Assembly: GCA_019059635.1 (NCBI GenBank)
Contig: JAGVRJ010000004.1
Location: 2,807,369-2,871,368 of the forward strand
DNA from: Proales similis
Lineage: Eukaryota; Rotifera; Eurotatoria; Ploima; Proalidae
Reading direction: 5' to 3'
DNA length: 64,000 nucleotides
Positions within the stretch are counted from its first letter, which is position 1, and each line of letters opens with the position of its first letter. The notes under the pieces were generated by a model. It was not told the origin of the DNA and searched no databases. It worked only from the letters and a program-made list of their open reading frames with translations. Below are positions 33,901 through 44,817 of this stretch, piece after piece. Made by a program: the position numbers and the translations under genes.

Positions 33901-35265
33901 TCCTTCCCGATTGCTCGATTAATTGCTTGCACAACAATTTGAAGTGCAGCCTTATCTCTGATGAAAAACTCTGGATGATCAAGCTCGAGAACAACTTCTC
34001 GCCAATTAAGACTAGGATTCTATTCCCAAGGTAAAGAATATCATAAGATCAATTAAATTTTTCTATCTCTTATATCTTACCATTTCAATGATGGATTGAA
34101 CCAAAACTTCAGTATTCCAATTTCTGTCCTGGTCGCTTTCTTGAATATCATTTGAAACTTGGCTATTATGGGTCCTCGCCATCATACTGAGGAGGCGAGC
34201 AACACTTGACGTTTTAAGTTGCTTCTGAGAATCTTCGAATACACTTTGCAGAAGATTTTTGCAGTTTTCCACGCTTTATCAGATAAAGATGATTAATTGA
34301 TTGCTTCTGAACAATATCAGACTTAAAATTACGATGATGTGAGTGAATAGCCAATTTCTTGAGCCAACTCAGCTAGAGGCTTTTCGCCGCCTAAGCCTCT
34401 AGTTGAAGAAAGCTCTTCTATCTCGCTTGCTTCTCCAAGGAAAGGTCTTAGTAAATTGGGCACCTTTTTTCCTATAAACCATCAGATAATTGTTTTTAAT
34501 TGTCTCCTCTCAGTTAGTTAAATGTTTACCTTTGAAAATCTGCGCAAACATTCTAATATAATCATTTCCGTCTTGCTTTATTTTTTGGTATCGTTCGATC
34601 TCTATTAAAAGTTGCTGGAGCACTCCAATCGGTAAATCACCAAGTTTATCTAAGTCTCTCTCTGAGAGACCAATTCTTAATCGATTTTCAATTATTATTT
34701 GCTTACAAGTTTTTACCGGCCTCTTGCGTTTGAGATGCGCAGAGTTCAGGGATCTTCTGATGGAGATAATTTTCAGCAGCGAGTTTGATTTCGTCATTAG
34801 TCGAAGACTTAAGCGAGAGTGTGAGAGCCATCTCATCGAATGCACCTAGACTTAGGATTCGATTTATTTGTTCTACAAAATTTCGTTGATTAGCCTTTTT
34901 TAGCAAAGTTTTAGTAAAAAGTAGAATTGCGTGTTAACTAGAAGAAATCTTACGTCTGGCGTTTTTAGCTTATGATCTAGAGCACAAGCTAGCAGAGAAC
35001 TAAAATGCGGCTGATAAAGTGATACTAGAACACGATCTCTTAAAAGCTGAACATGGGGCTGATCTCTAGGATTGGGAGCAGCCGCGAGTGATGGCAAATC
35101 AAGCTGCACAAGCAGTTCTCTGAATAGATGCTTCTCGACTTCAACGCCATGATGCTTAACAAGTGACTCAATTTCACTTTCAGTCTGCTTGCTGTTCTTC
35201 TTGTTGAGATTGTTCACCAAATTGGTGATTTGCGATATGGCAAACATCAGCGGATCTAGGTTCAT
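27901..35265 (-). CDS. CNOT1: CNOT1, scaffold of the CCR4-NOT deadenylase complex
   Basis: A full gene model in seven exons, with every GT-AG junction closing in frame: 35265-34954, 34894-34717, 34661-34530, 34471-34333, 34273-34081, 34019-27997 (a 6-kb exon) and 27937-27901. The spliced length is 2338 residues, against 2376 in human. It starts MNLDPLMFAISQITNLVNN as in vertebrates. Conserved blocks include LLSMMARTHNS, NPSLNWREVVLELDHPEF, SWIFHALKHPDVFCFADYPC, the MIF4G (CAF1-binding) region, the CNOT9-binding DUF3819 region (KKDFALDPDENHMRIAARNM), and the C-terminal Not1 superhelix (HPWGLFVTIIELVNNPHFKF). The last exon supplies the final residues after APEIEK. The protein scaffolds mRNA deadenylation and translational repression. 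It heads a run of six minus-strand genes. Confidence 0.97.
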
Positions 35266-35808
35266 TTTCTAACCTCAAATGTCACCATCTTTTAGAAAAA
35301 AATCTAAATTTCACTCATTCGGTGGGTGAGCGCGATTTTGATTCTTTATATAGGCTTAACTGCCTCACAATCCCTATGAATAAACAAGTGAAATGTGTTC
35401 CTATGACGTTTTTAGTGGTTTAATCAAGTGCTCGATGGCCAGACAGCTGATAGGCTCGAGCAATACTAAGAGTGAGCAGCTAGTCTTTAAATTGTTGAAC
35501 GTTGTTCTTAAATGAGAACGTGAACGCCACTCAGTTGAACTAAAGCGGTTGTCGCTTATTTAGCTCGCAATTCAATTGGCTCTAGCTGTAATATGCCTGC
35601 ACAGCTCTTTCCTCCATTCATCTTTTTCTAGAATGGCGTTTACACGCACACGCAAATTCAAAACTAAATTCCCGTTCGGGCGGCCTTTTCTCACACCCTG
35701 TCTTTATTTTTGAAAAGCAGAAACTTGAGACTGAATGCACGAAAAATATTTATTTTTTTTTTAATCTGAAGACGACTCGCTGCTAAAATTATTTTTTGCT
35801 CTCAATGT
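35266..35808. other. Intergenic region CNOT1 / SACM1L
   Basis: 540 bases between two minus-strand genes; it must hold the CNOT1 promoter. No coding frame or RNA gene seen. A TTTTTATTTTTT tract near 35745-35763 lies by the SACM1L 3' end. Confidence 0.4.
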
Positions 35809-38505
35809 CTATTCTTTTTTATTTTTTCGTTCTATCAATCGCGGGTTATCAACTATCTCTTTGCCGAAGTAAAGCATTACACTCAAGGTGCAAATAGTTG
35901 CAAATCCCCAAAATAGCACATATGATAGCTGTTCTTGCACGCTTTCTATTAAATTAAGTGAGACAGTCAGGTCTGGAGAAAGAATTCAGTAAATTCAACC
36001 CACCTGCAGGAATAAGTAAGCTCATAATGAACATTGAAAAGGTTCCCAAACAGATAGCAGGAAGCTAATCATTTAATAATAGATAAAAAAGCTTTCCTTA
36101 AGGTTTTTTTAGTGTTTCCAACTAACCGCCAAATATTTGTTGCTCTTTCTGACGACTTTAAAATTATGACTTAGGTCATTCTCCCGGACTTGATATATTC
36201 CTAAAAAAAGATCGATAGAATCCTGGCGGTAGCCATCATAAAAGTTGTTTTTGAAGTATCGCATCATTGAATTGGCTCCATCACGCATCATTCCATAAAC
36301 ACTTCGCTTCCCCGTCCTTGTTTCATCAAGACAAAATCAACTTGAAAAAAACTAGTAGAAAAACCTTTCAATATAACTAATTTACCGAGTGAAATCGGAT
36401 TTAAGGGCCCCAGTTCCTGCATATTGAATGCTCAAAGTATCCCCATTATCCGCCCATTCTTTTCAATGGATTAAGAAATAAATCAAATAATATTGATAAC
36501 TAATAACAAGTGTAAAAATTTTACCATTTCTAAATGTATCATAAAGACTCGGATGAGATTCAACTGCTTCTCTCTCGTGCAAGATTCCTAATTTCTAAAA
36601 TCAAGCCCTGCATTTTTCCTAAATGATAAAATAAAAACTCAGGAGAGACTTACAATTAGCTGTATAAGCAGAATTCTTTTAGCCAAAAGACCTTGAACAA
36701 CATTGGTACGGTCGAGACAATCGATGCAATTCACTCTAAAGACACCTCCTTGACTGCCAAGTACATTGCTGGTTTTTACCATGAAATACCTAAGAACTAA
36801 AAATTTAAAGCTTTCTTATATTCAGATTAGCTTTTTAAACTGACCCAAACTTGTCTTGATCATTGGCCAATCGGTTAAGCAGAATTGATAGCCGATCGTA
36901 GCGGTTGTTTCCACATTGATGATGGAAGTCGAAAGCCTCGTATCTAAAAGAAAAAATCTGTTTCTTCTTTTTTTCGAATCATATTGTCCTAAGTCTTACT
37001 TAATAATGGGATCGTTCATCAGGCGAATCGCTTCACTAAACGTTTTTTCAAGAAGACCCTCTGACCCTTTTTGATTGACTAGATTTACACAGACATGCTC
37101 TGTGTAAATTGATGCACTTTTTTTAAAATGCTTTTTGCAAGCCTCGACCTTAATTAAGCATGACCTTTAAAATTATAAAGCTTGATGAACGATGGCAAAC
37201 AAATCTTACGTGGTCAGCCGTTTCCATAAGCATAATTGATGGCTTGTACTTCAAATTAGGCTTTTGAGTCCAAAACACAGGAATAGAACCTCTGATCTAA
37301 ATAGTTTTCGTTGTTGCCATTCAAAATCTGACTTGTGGAATATCGTTTTATGTTACCTGAACAAAAGAGCATTTGAAATCTTCATAGTTAATTATCTGTT
37401 CGGTTTCTATGAAGTTGGCCACATTCCCTTCAAAATCAGCTCCGCGTACATGAAGTCTACAAAATGATAAATATCTTTGGTTAAGTGAAATTCAGATATT
37501 ACCTTGTTCCAGCATTCAACCAACTGCGTCTAGATATCAAAGCAAGCTCGAAGGTCTTGCCGTTTAAATGAATTGTTCGAATGGATGCGTCTGATTGGCT
37601 ATGTTGTTAGATGTTTTCCAGAATTAAAATCATATCTTACATCCATGCATTATTGGCACGAGATAACTCGCTACGTTTTTGTTGTATATGTTGTTCAGAA
37701 CGTAATTATTCCAAACAAATCGTTTATCAGCCTTTTAAAAGCACACTGTTAATGTGAATTGTCAAACTTAATTGGTATGGCTCTTCTCAAGTTACTCGTT
37801 CAAATAGTGTCATGCCTAAAAACTCTGGTCCTGACTCGTACAAGCGTTGCAGTGAGTGAGTCAGATCATATGTCAGAGAATAGTAGAAAAAGGAAGTTGA
37901 AAGAACAGTTTCTATCATGTTTTTATAAGTTTGGTTCAAGTTTTTCTATAAAATCATCAATCACTTGGTTATTTAGACTTTTTTTATAAAACCTCAATAC
38001 CTGTTCTTCATTTAGCAAATGCTCGTTTAACGTATATGGCATAAGCTCAAACTTCTCTGCTCGCCAAATGTTTTGGCCGTAAAGAGACCCAAGTTTGCTT
38101 TTCTGTGTTATGACAATCAAATACATTCCTCAAAAGTAAAAGACTCAACTTGATCACAAAAGATTTATAATCTGGTAATAGTCAAACCTGCAGTCAAGCG
38201 AATAGCACCTGCAATTCCATGAACTGGTTTTCGAACAGCATCAGCCGGTATAGTTACTCCAGCTTTAAGATTATTTAAAGAATTTTAGCCGGGAATTAAT
38301 GAGAGAGGCATCAAGCTTACTTATCAAGTTAGAATCATTTTGGGATCGATCTATCACCATGAACTCGTTCACATTATTTGAGAACGAAGACTGTATGTAA
38401 AAGTATTGGTCAGTGATATAACTATGGAGAAATTAATAGAAAAGACTTTTCAAAATCGTAACTGAAAAAGTACATGATAAAATCCTCGTAGGCTGGTGAG
38501 TCCAT
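35809..38505 (-). CDS. SACM1L: SAC1 phosphatidylinositol-4-phosphate phosphatase (SACM1L)
   Basis: A minus-strand gene of about a dozen small exons. Exon 1 (38505-38474) reads [10 protein letters not shown] and joins in phase to exon 2 at 38421 ([10 protein letters not shown]), as in human SAC1. Next come [18 protein letters not shown] and [20 protein letters not shown]. The catalytic exon (near 36660-36770) carries [20 protein letters not shown], which includes the CX5R phosphatase signature. After it come [20 protein letters not shown] and DLFLGIYQV. The C-terminal exon contains hydrophobic segments ([20 protein letters not shown]) and ends [12 protein letters not shown], a basic ER-retention-type end. 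The enzyme hydrolyses PI4P at the ER and Golgi and is essential in animals. No inactivating change is visible. Confidence 0.93.
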
Positions 38506-38832
38506 GTTGCTCAAGGCCAAAAATTATACGCGTCTCAAAAAGAAAACCCAATGACAAATGAGCGGCAGATTGTGGGAATGTGTAAACGTTCAATTGCAAC
38601 GCATTCAAATTACTAACTAAAGCTTGTCGCTGGTGCATAATTTATGGCAATTTTTGTTGTCTTACAATTTTAACCCTAAGTTATAAAACGAAATACCATT
38701 CCACATGAGCATGTCTTGAACCTAGGCCTAGAATCCACACTTAGAAGTGAATCGTTTTATTTTGATCAAAAAGCCATCATAATCTGGTCACGGTTCGTTT
38801 ATTTTTAAATCGAAAATGAATGATGGCTTGGT
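38506..38832. other. Intergenic region SACM1L / eIF3j
   Basis: 327 bases between same-strand genes. It presumably contains the eIF3j 3' end and the SACM1L promoter or trans-splice acceptor. Nothing else seen. Confidence 0.35.
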
Positions 38833-39826
38833 TCACATAAAATCATCTTCACCCTCATCGACATATCCAACGCCTCTGTCAGTCTTCAAAAAGTCGTGGA
38901 AATCGCCTTTGATCCTGTCCGCTTCGAATTTAAGTTTGGCTTTCGATTTCGGTTTTTTGGCGTCCTTTGTCTTGTTTTGCTTGATAATTTGAAATTTTAA
39001 AGAAATTTTATGAAAAAAAAATTCAAATACAAAACTTACCCGCTCTTCAGTAAGTTTGGCATCAGCTATCTGACGAATCGAACCTGCGAGTTTTCTGACG
39101 GAATCAGCGGGCACTTAAAATGAGAGTATATAAGTTGGCATTTTTTAAGTATAATTAGGAATAAATGTACATTCTTTGCACAAGGACTTAATTAGTTCAT
39201 CCAAAAAGTAGTTGTAATTTGCGTTCTCCTATAATTAATCTTGATATGTGGCTATATTTTTGATGAATTGTCATTTTTTTACATTATAAGGATTTAATCT
39301 TGAGAAGAGCCGTCCTACAAAATCATTGCAATCTTCTTTAGTTTCGAAAGAAAATTCATCCAAAGATTTGTTTAGGCCTTTGGAGAGAAACTAAAAATTC
39401 TTAATAGTATTTGTCTTTCAAACAAATCTCATACCGAAGAGCTCTTGAGCATTGCCCATATCGGCTCGGATTTGGGCTTCCCGTTTCTCTTCCTCAGTCA
39501 TATCCTTAAACTCTTTCACTGCTGTTTTAACAGTTTCCTTTTTCTTTGATGCTGGTTTTGCCTTGGTATTTTGTACTTTGGCCAAAAACACAATAAATGA
39601 CTAAGAATGAATATTGAAGCTGAATCGAAATAGATACCTTTTGAAGAATCGTCATCCCAACTTTCTTTAACCTCTTCTTCGTCATCCCAAGCATCCTTAA
39701 CATCATTAGCTTCTTCATCTTCCCACGTGTCTGGTACGTTAGGTGATCTTTCCTCTTCATCTGAAACAATTTTTTCAAATGTTTGCCTGTTTGAAAAGTT
39801 GGAATCTTACCCCAGTGGTCAGCCAT
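38833..39826 (-). CDS. EIF3J: Translation initiation factor eIF3 subunit J
   Basis: A minus-strand gene of small exons. Exon 1 (39826-39811) is only 16 nt (MADHW plus a split Gly/Asp codon). Exon 2 continues with acidic WD repeats typical of eIF3j: TWEDEEANDVKDAWDDEEEV and KESWDDDSSK. The middle exons contain EFKDMTEEEKREAQIRADMG and a helical part. The final exon is Lys-rich (KQNKTKDAKKPKSKAKLKFE) and ends GYVDEGEDDFM, matching the GYVQDYEDFM end of human eIF3j, which sits in the decoding centre of the 40S subunit. The factor promotes eIF3 binding to 40S and start-codon selection and is loosely attached to eIF3. Small internal exons were not all delimited. Confidence 0.88.
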
Positions 39827-40222
39827 CCTGCAGCGATTGCCTAACCTTGACTGCGGCCTAAAATTACAGAAATATAATTTGGAGTTGAAAAAAAATATAT
39901 TTAAAGATTAGGACAACTGGAGATGCCATTGGTGATAAAAACGTAAACTGTGAGCTTAATGTTAAATATTGCAACGATGAATGCATACTACTCGTATGCA
40001 AATAGCAAAGGAATATTTTGTTCAGTTCACATATACCCTAACTCTTGTTTCTATTGCTAAATAAGATTCCTATTCGAATAAGGAAAATAGTCTCGATTAT
40101 TGCATCAGACAGATTCAAATTTGAGTTTAAATTTTGAATTTTTTTACTACAGCTTAAAACTAACTAAAATTGAAGCTTAAAGTCGGCTGGAATAAATTCT
40201 TGATTTTATAATAAATAAAATG
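39827..40222. other. Intergenic region eIF3j / Cdc42-like
   Basis: About 395 AT-rich bases between two minus-strand genes; no coding frame or structured element recognised. Confidence 0.35.
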
Positions 40223-40857
40223 TTATAGCAAAGAGCACTTGGCTTTTTTTGGTTTGCGTGGAGGCTCAATAGTGGCAAGAATCGCTTCATCAAAAACATC
40301 TTTCAATCCCATCTGTTAAAGAATAAAATATATTCAGATTTTAATTAGGAAAATTATTTATACAAAGCTACCTGTGTGAGAGCTGAGCATTCGACATATT
40401 TAAGGGCTTTTATTTCTTTGGCACATTTCACTCCTTGGTCATAAGTAATCGGCTTGCTTTGTTCCAATGATAGTTTCTTCAACTCATCAGGTCTATCTCG
40501 TAAATCAATTTTAGTTCCAACTAAGATAAAAGGAACTCGAGGCGCATAATGCTGGACCTCTGGTACCCATTTGAAGCGAACATTTTCTAGGGAAGCTGAA
40601 TTAACCACACTGAAGCAAACTAGAAATATATTTGTGCCTTGATAAGATAGTGGCCTTAGGCGATCATATTCCTCTTGGCCAGCAGTGTCAAATAGAGCGA
40701 GCGTATATGGCTCATTTCCGACCATAACGGTTACAGCATAGTTATCGAAAACAGTCGGAACATATTCTTCCGGAAATTTGTTTGTAGCATACGAAACTAA
40801 TAAACATGTTTTACCCACGGCTCCGTCTCCGACGATAACGCACTTAATCGAAGGCAT
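40223..40857 (-). CDS. Cdc42-like Rho-family GTPase
   Basis: Two exons: 40857-40372 and 40312-40223, joined after TQ in the SALTQ motif. The product has 191 residues, the same as human CDC42. All GTPase motifs are intact: P-loop GDGAVGKT, switch [13 protein letters not shown] (Cdc42-type), switch [18 protein letters not shown] with Gln61, TKID, and ECSAL. The C-terminus has a Pro/Lys-rich segment and a CSLL CAAX box, predicting geranylgeranylation. The sequence is closer to Cdc42 than Rac in switch I and in the AILAxxEPP block. However, it differs from the nearly invariant animal Cdc42 at many positions (QGTNIF for PQTDVF, TKID for TQID, a changed insert helix). It could be the organism's only Cdc42, evolving fast, or a derived paralog. 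Confidence 0.88.
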
Positions 40858-41108
40858 GCTTAGCGTCCTTGCTAATGATAAGCCACAACAGTATGAAAAG
40901 CAATACTTGGGTTGAATAATTATGTTTTAGACTCGTTTCAACAAACACCTGTAGTTAAAATTCGTTTGTCATATGAGTAGCTTAATTCAAATATATCAGT
41001 CAAAAATGCTGTCCCCCAATTTCTGAATCATTTGTAAATCTGAATCATGCCATGATTAGAAAAATTCTATTCTTTTTAGAATAAAGCCGAAAAATTTAAA
41101 TGCATAAT
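40858..41108. other. Short gap Cdc42-like / ENTR1
   Basis: 250 AT-rich bases between same-strand genes. Nothing coding seen; the Cdc42-like promoter is expected here. Confidence 0.3.
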
Positions 41109-41918
41109 TTAAAATTCATGAATTTTTCCCAAAGACTCTACAACGTTCGCAGTATTTTCAAGTTGAGAGACTCCCTTTAAAAGCTGACGAAGATTTTGCT
41201 CTGCTGAATTTGCTACTTCCCTCAGCTTTTGAGCTTGATCCTTTAATTGCACTCTAACGACATCACTACCAAAATAATTAGATTGATTTTTTAGTTTAAT
41301 GTTCTCTAATCTCAGTGATTTTAGCTGTTCTCTCAGTTCATGGTTTTCCTTGCTCAAACGCACAACATGTTTCTCCGATTCAGCAGTTCGGGCGTTGGCA
41401 TCTTTAAGACTTTTTTCTATCTGTTGCATTGCTCTTTCTAATTCACTGTTGTCTTGTCTTTCCTTTTCTTTAAATATTTTGAGCTTTTCTTCAAGGTGTC
41501 TAATCCGTTCCGACCGTTTTTTAATTATTTTTACTAGCTCAATTCGATCTGCGGATTCATAAAAATCTTTTTCACTTCCGACTTCAAGTTCAGTGTCCGA
41601 GTTAACGGGTGGAAGCTCATGAATAACTGGTTGGATTGCAAGTATATCTTCTTCATCCGGTGAAGGAATAGGTAGTTCTTCATCCGAAAAACCAACTGTT
41701 AGAGGAGCTTCTGAAGCAGATTGTGACTCTGGTCCTTCAATCAATTGAAGATCAGTTACTTCAGGCAAAAATTCAATGAATGACTCCTCGTTCGATTGTG
41801 CTTGCTGAGAACCAGCGCCAACAAAATGTTTGAATGAAAAAGGGTTCTCTTCTGTAAGTTCATTTGAATTGGTTATTTCGGAAGAACTACGGTTTTGAGC
41901 TTCACTTGATTCCTCCAT
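41109..41918 (-). CDS. ENTR1: ENTR1/SDCCAG3-like endosome trafficking regulator
   Basis: A single exon of 269 residues from an ATG at 41918. The acidic disordered N-terminal half contains ENPFSFKHFV, matching the NPFSF-x-x-F motif of human SDCCAG3/ENTR1. The C-terminal half (about 128-269) is a long coiled coil (RIRHLEEKLKIFKEKE, VVRLSKENHELREQLKSLRL) ending in the family block EQNLRQLLKGVSQLENTANV and VESLGKIHEF. Vertebrate ENTR1 sits on endosomes, binds retromer-associated and phosphatase partners, and affects cilium length and cytokinesis. The gene begins 70 bp downstream of the UPF0488 stop codon on the same strand, which is unusually close. Confidence 0.85.
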   Translation of the reverse strand: MEESSEAQNRSSSEITNSNELTEENPFSFKHFVGAGSQQAQSNEESFIEFLPEVTDLQLIEGPESQSASEAPLTVGFSDEELPIPSPDEEDILAIQPVIHELPPVNSDTELEVGSEKDFYESADRIELVKIIKKRSERIRHLEEKLKIFKEKERQDNSELERAMQQIEKSLKDANARTAESEKHVVRLSKENHELREQLKSLRLENIKLKNQSNYFGSDVVRVQLKDQAQKLREVANSAEQNLRQLLKGVSQLENTANVVESLGKIHEF

Positions 41919-41988
41919 TCTTTCGCCTTTTTTTCTAACGACTAGAAAATGGTTATCATACAGACGAACTTATGATATTACTTTATTA

Positions 41989-42489
41989 TCATAATAACTC
42001 TTCATTTATAGCAAAATCAAATTTAAATCCTGGCTTAGCATTTTCACCATCATTTTTTAATCCTTTAAGGCTTCTTTTAAAAAACTTTCCCTCAGATTCC
42101 CCTGGTTTCTTAGGATTGAGTGTCAGTTTTGAAAGTTCCCTTTCTGTTCAGAACTTAAATAACATTTTTTTGAGTCTTGATGAGAACAGCAAATTTACCT
42201 TTTTGCTTGGCTTCATTCTTTTGTTCAACCAAAATCTTTTTACGGTAGTCACCAAATTGTCTGAACATCACTTGTCTTTTTTGAACAAGCAAAGCGCCTG
42301 GGTTTTTTAGAATTTGAAGACTTCTCTGAGCTTCTTGTTCTTTATTAAACTGTCAACATATCTATTCAAATATAATTATCAAAGTATTCTACTTTTTCTT
42401 TCGTTGGTCTCCTTAAGAATTAGCTTACTCAGATTTTGAATGCACCAAGTGAGCTCTGTGTCAAATTTTGTGGTAGTTTCTTCTTCCAT
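41989..42489 (-). CDS. UPF0488 family protein (C8orf33-like)
   Basis: A small minus-strand gene with three exons. It starts at an ATG at 42489 (MEEETTTKFDTELTWCIQNL). After a small intron it continues QEAQRSLQILKNPGALLVQK and RQVMFRQFGDYRKKILVEQ, then, after another intron, a basic exon ending KPGFKFDFAINEELL and a TGA at 41989. The pattern EL-WC-x-x-(Q/N)-L, then LVQKRQ-M-x-x-FGDYR, then F-x-F-(D/N)-F is diagnostic of UPF0488 (human C8orf33). The function is unknown. The first donor site has two candidates (gtaagc inside NLSK or gtagaa a little later); both close in phase with the same acceptor. It is head-to-head with RPS11 (260 bp) and tandem with ENTR1 (70 bp). Confidence 0.82.
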
Positions 42490-42749
42490 TTTTAATTGAT
42501 ACAAGTTTGCTCTTTGAATAAATTTGCATTTGCCGTAAAAGGCAAGAGAATTTCAAAACTTTGTTGTCAAACGGACTAATTTAAAAACTCTTCTATCTAA
42601 TCAGTTGAACTTTTCAAACTGAACTACCAACGTGCCGATCTGAAGGAGAAGGAGGGAGACCGCTTCACGTCTCACACGAGGGTTGGAATATTGCGATCAT
42701 CACACTACGAAGGGTTTGCGAAGTCAGTGAACTACTACTTTGACTCACA
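42490..42749. promoter_or_regulatory. Divergent promoter, UPF0488 / RPS11
   Basis: 260 bases between two head-to-head start codons. Must contain the RPS11 promoter; a bidirectional promoter is likely from position. No TATA box is obvious. Confidence 0.4.
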
Positions 42750-43709
42750 ATGGAAACTAAAGTAAATCCCATTTAATCAACTTGGAGATGTTCTTACGAA
42801 CGCTTCAACTTATGGGTGGTCTTTTGAATAGGAAAGAGTGTTTCATAAGCAGCCAACCATCAATCTCTGCAAGAAGAGCTTGATCGGTCGCAACAGAGAT
42901 AAGCCAGAGCGATATGTTCGAAACGTTGGTCTAGGCTTCAAGACTCCTCGAGAGGCAAGTCTTAGCTATAAACTATTATTCCAGCCGGTTCATTAGTTAA
43001 GCGAACTTTAAAGGCTATTGACGGCACCTACATCGACAAAAAGTGCCCTTTTACCGGAAATGTCTCTATCCGAGGTCGTATCCTTACCGGAGTGGTTGTC
43101 AAATGCAAAATGACCCGAACCATTGTGATTCGTCGTGATTATTTGCACTATGTTCGAAAGTACAACCGTTTCGAAAAGCGACACAAGAACATCTCTGTTC
43201 ACTGCAGTCCTTGCTTCAGGTATTTTTCTTTTCTTTTTATTGATTCAACGCCGAGTAAACGGATGAAATACAAATCCCGAGCATTTGTATGACATTCTAA
43301 ATCATCTGATTTGAATGCTTGGCCACATTAATTGTTGTACAGACAGCCTACTTTTCCCCTGTAATGAAAAGTATGGTTCGTACCATATTTCTACAGAGTT
43401 CAAGTTTATTTTTTAACAAGCTACATATGATGAGGCTTTAAATCACGATGGTCTTCAGAAAAATACTGACGACAACATTTAACCTAATCTGATGTAGCCA
43501 GTTTCTAAATTTTATTTTGATTCCACTCATCCATGATCCAAAAGAGTTTAACGCAAAGTTTAAAATGATTTTTTCTGAATTTCAGAGACGTTAAGCCCGG
43601 CGATATTGTTACTGTCGGTGAATGCCGACCGCTGAGCAAAACGGTCCGTTTTAACGTCCTCAAGGTGTCGAGTGGATCCGGAAGCAAAAAGCAATTCTCT
43701 AAATTCTAA
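42750..43709 (+). CDS. RPS11: 40S ribosomal protein S11 (uS17)
   Basis: Four exons: 42750-42761, 42832-42954, 43014-43219 and 43586-43709, giving 154 residues (human 158). The sequence is strongly conserved: [80 protein letters not shown], ending KKQFSKF. The third exon is preceded by a GC-AG intron (GAG|GCAAGT...AAAG|GCT), while the others are GT-AG. The short first exon (METK) followed by a splice is common for ribosomal protein genes. The protein binds near the 5' domain of 18S rRNA. Vertebrate versions have a slightly longer N-terminus. Confidence 0.98.
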
Positions 43710-44144
43710 GAGGCAAGCGTTCGCGCAAAAAATAAAAATAAGAGCTAACTTTTTACATTGTTTTTAACAGTGAAGTGGGCAGTATGAGGGTTGAGTCAAA
43801 TAACGGAAGTACGCCCTGCAAGGGTTGTTAAGTTCTTTTCGTCTCACAAAACCATGTCCCTCTTTAGATGAGAAGCTAGTAGGCGAATATTGGCGGAGGA
43901 GGATGAGATAAATCCATAAATAAAGTCAAAATAGGAAAACCAATTAAATTGCTTAATACTGCGCCTTTTAAGTTTTTTAAGGATTTCAAGAGTTAGGGGA
44001 CCACTTAAGAAGCTGATTGAATTTCTGAAAAGCTATAAATCAAGCCCCAACGCCTAGTATTTATAGAAGCAGATTAAGGCTCTTGATAGAACATATTTTT
44101 ATTTCAATTATTACCTGAGATTAACTCGTCAAACCCCAACCACT
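43710..44144. other. Intergenic region RPS11 / neuropeptide gene
   Basis: 435 bases; AATAAA at about 43730 probably ends RPS11. The remainder is the expected promoter of the neuropeptide gene. No additional gene seen. Confidence 0.4.
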
Positions 44145-44634
44145 ATGAACCAAGCTTTCAGCATTCCTTCATTGCTTGTGGGACTCTGTGTTTTAAATGC
44201 CATATTGGTCTTTGGCGGTATGTTTAGTTAATCTTTTTTTTCCTAAAAGGATTCCTTCAAAGTTTTGAAAATCTCAAGGTGTGACAGCATCAAGCTTATC
44301 TGACAAAGAAAACGACTTAAATAATGATGATGATGGATCTTTGATTGAACTGAATGATTCTGAGGAAGCCGCTCTTATTAGAAGAATAATTTTCAATAGG
44401 CTTATGAATGACGAACTCAGCCAAGATACCATGGAAGACTTGCGGGCTCGTCGTTCTTATTTCCTCCCAAGAATCGGAGCAGAGAAACGATCATCCATTT
44501 TGTTTCCTCGAATTGGCGCAGCAAAAAGATCATTTTATCTTCCTAGGATTGGAAGAGAAGTAGGAGCCCCAAATGAAGACTTGTCAATGGCCACAGAAAA
44601 GAGAAACTTCTTGAAACCCAGAATTGGAAAATAA
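44145..44634 (+). CDS. PRIG / PRI-amide neuropeptide precursor
   Basis: Two exons, 44145-44217 and 44279-44634, giving 142 residues. Exon 1 is a signal peptide (MNQAFSIPSLLVGLCVLNAI, then LVFGG). An acidic spacer follows, then four copies of a short peptide around the core PRIG. The copies are SYFLPRIGAE between RR and KR, SSILFPRIGAA before KR, SFYLPRIG followed by R, and NFLKPRIG followed by a final K and the stop codon. Dibasic sites separate them. In the last two copies the Gly precedes a basic residue, so they can be processed to SFYLPRI-amide and NFLKPRI-amide; the first two have Ala-Glu or Ala-Ala between Gly and KR. The F-x-P-R-hydrophobic end is like pyrokinin/CAPA/neuromedin-type peptides, but I do not recognise the exact family. 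It is convergent with the FRAS1-like gene. Confidence 0.88.
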
Positions 44635-44817
44635 TTGAATCTTAAATATTGAATGTTGTGTACCCAAACAAAAGATGTCTAAATGTTTCTAGTTTGACAA
44701 TATTTACCCCAACAAACCTTAATGTGATTTTTTTAAAAAGAAAGAACTAATATTGAAAAGGTTTTATTGATAAATTTTTTTCATTTCGTAAAACCAGAAA
44801 AAAAAATAAAAAGGCAC

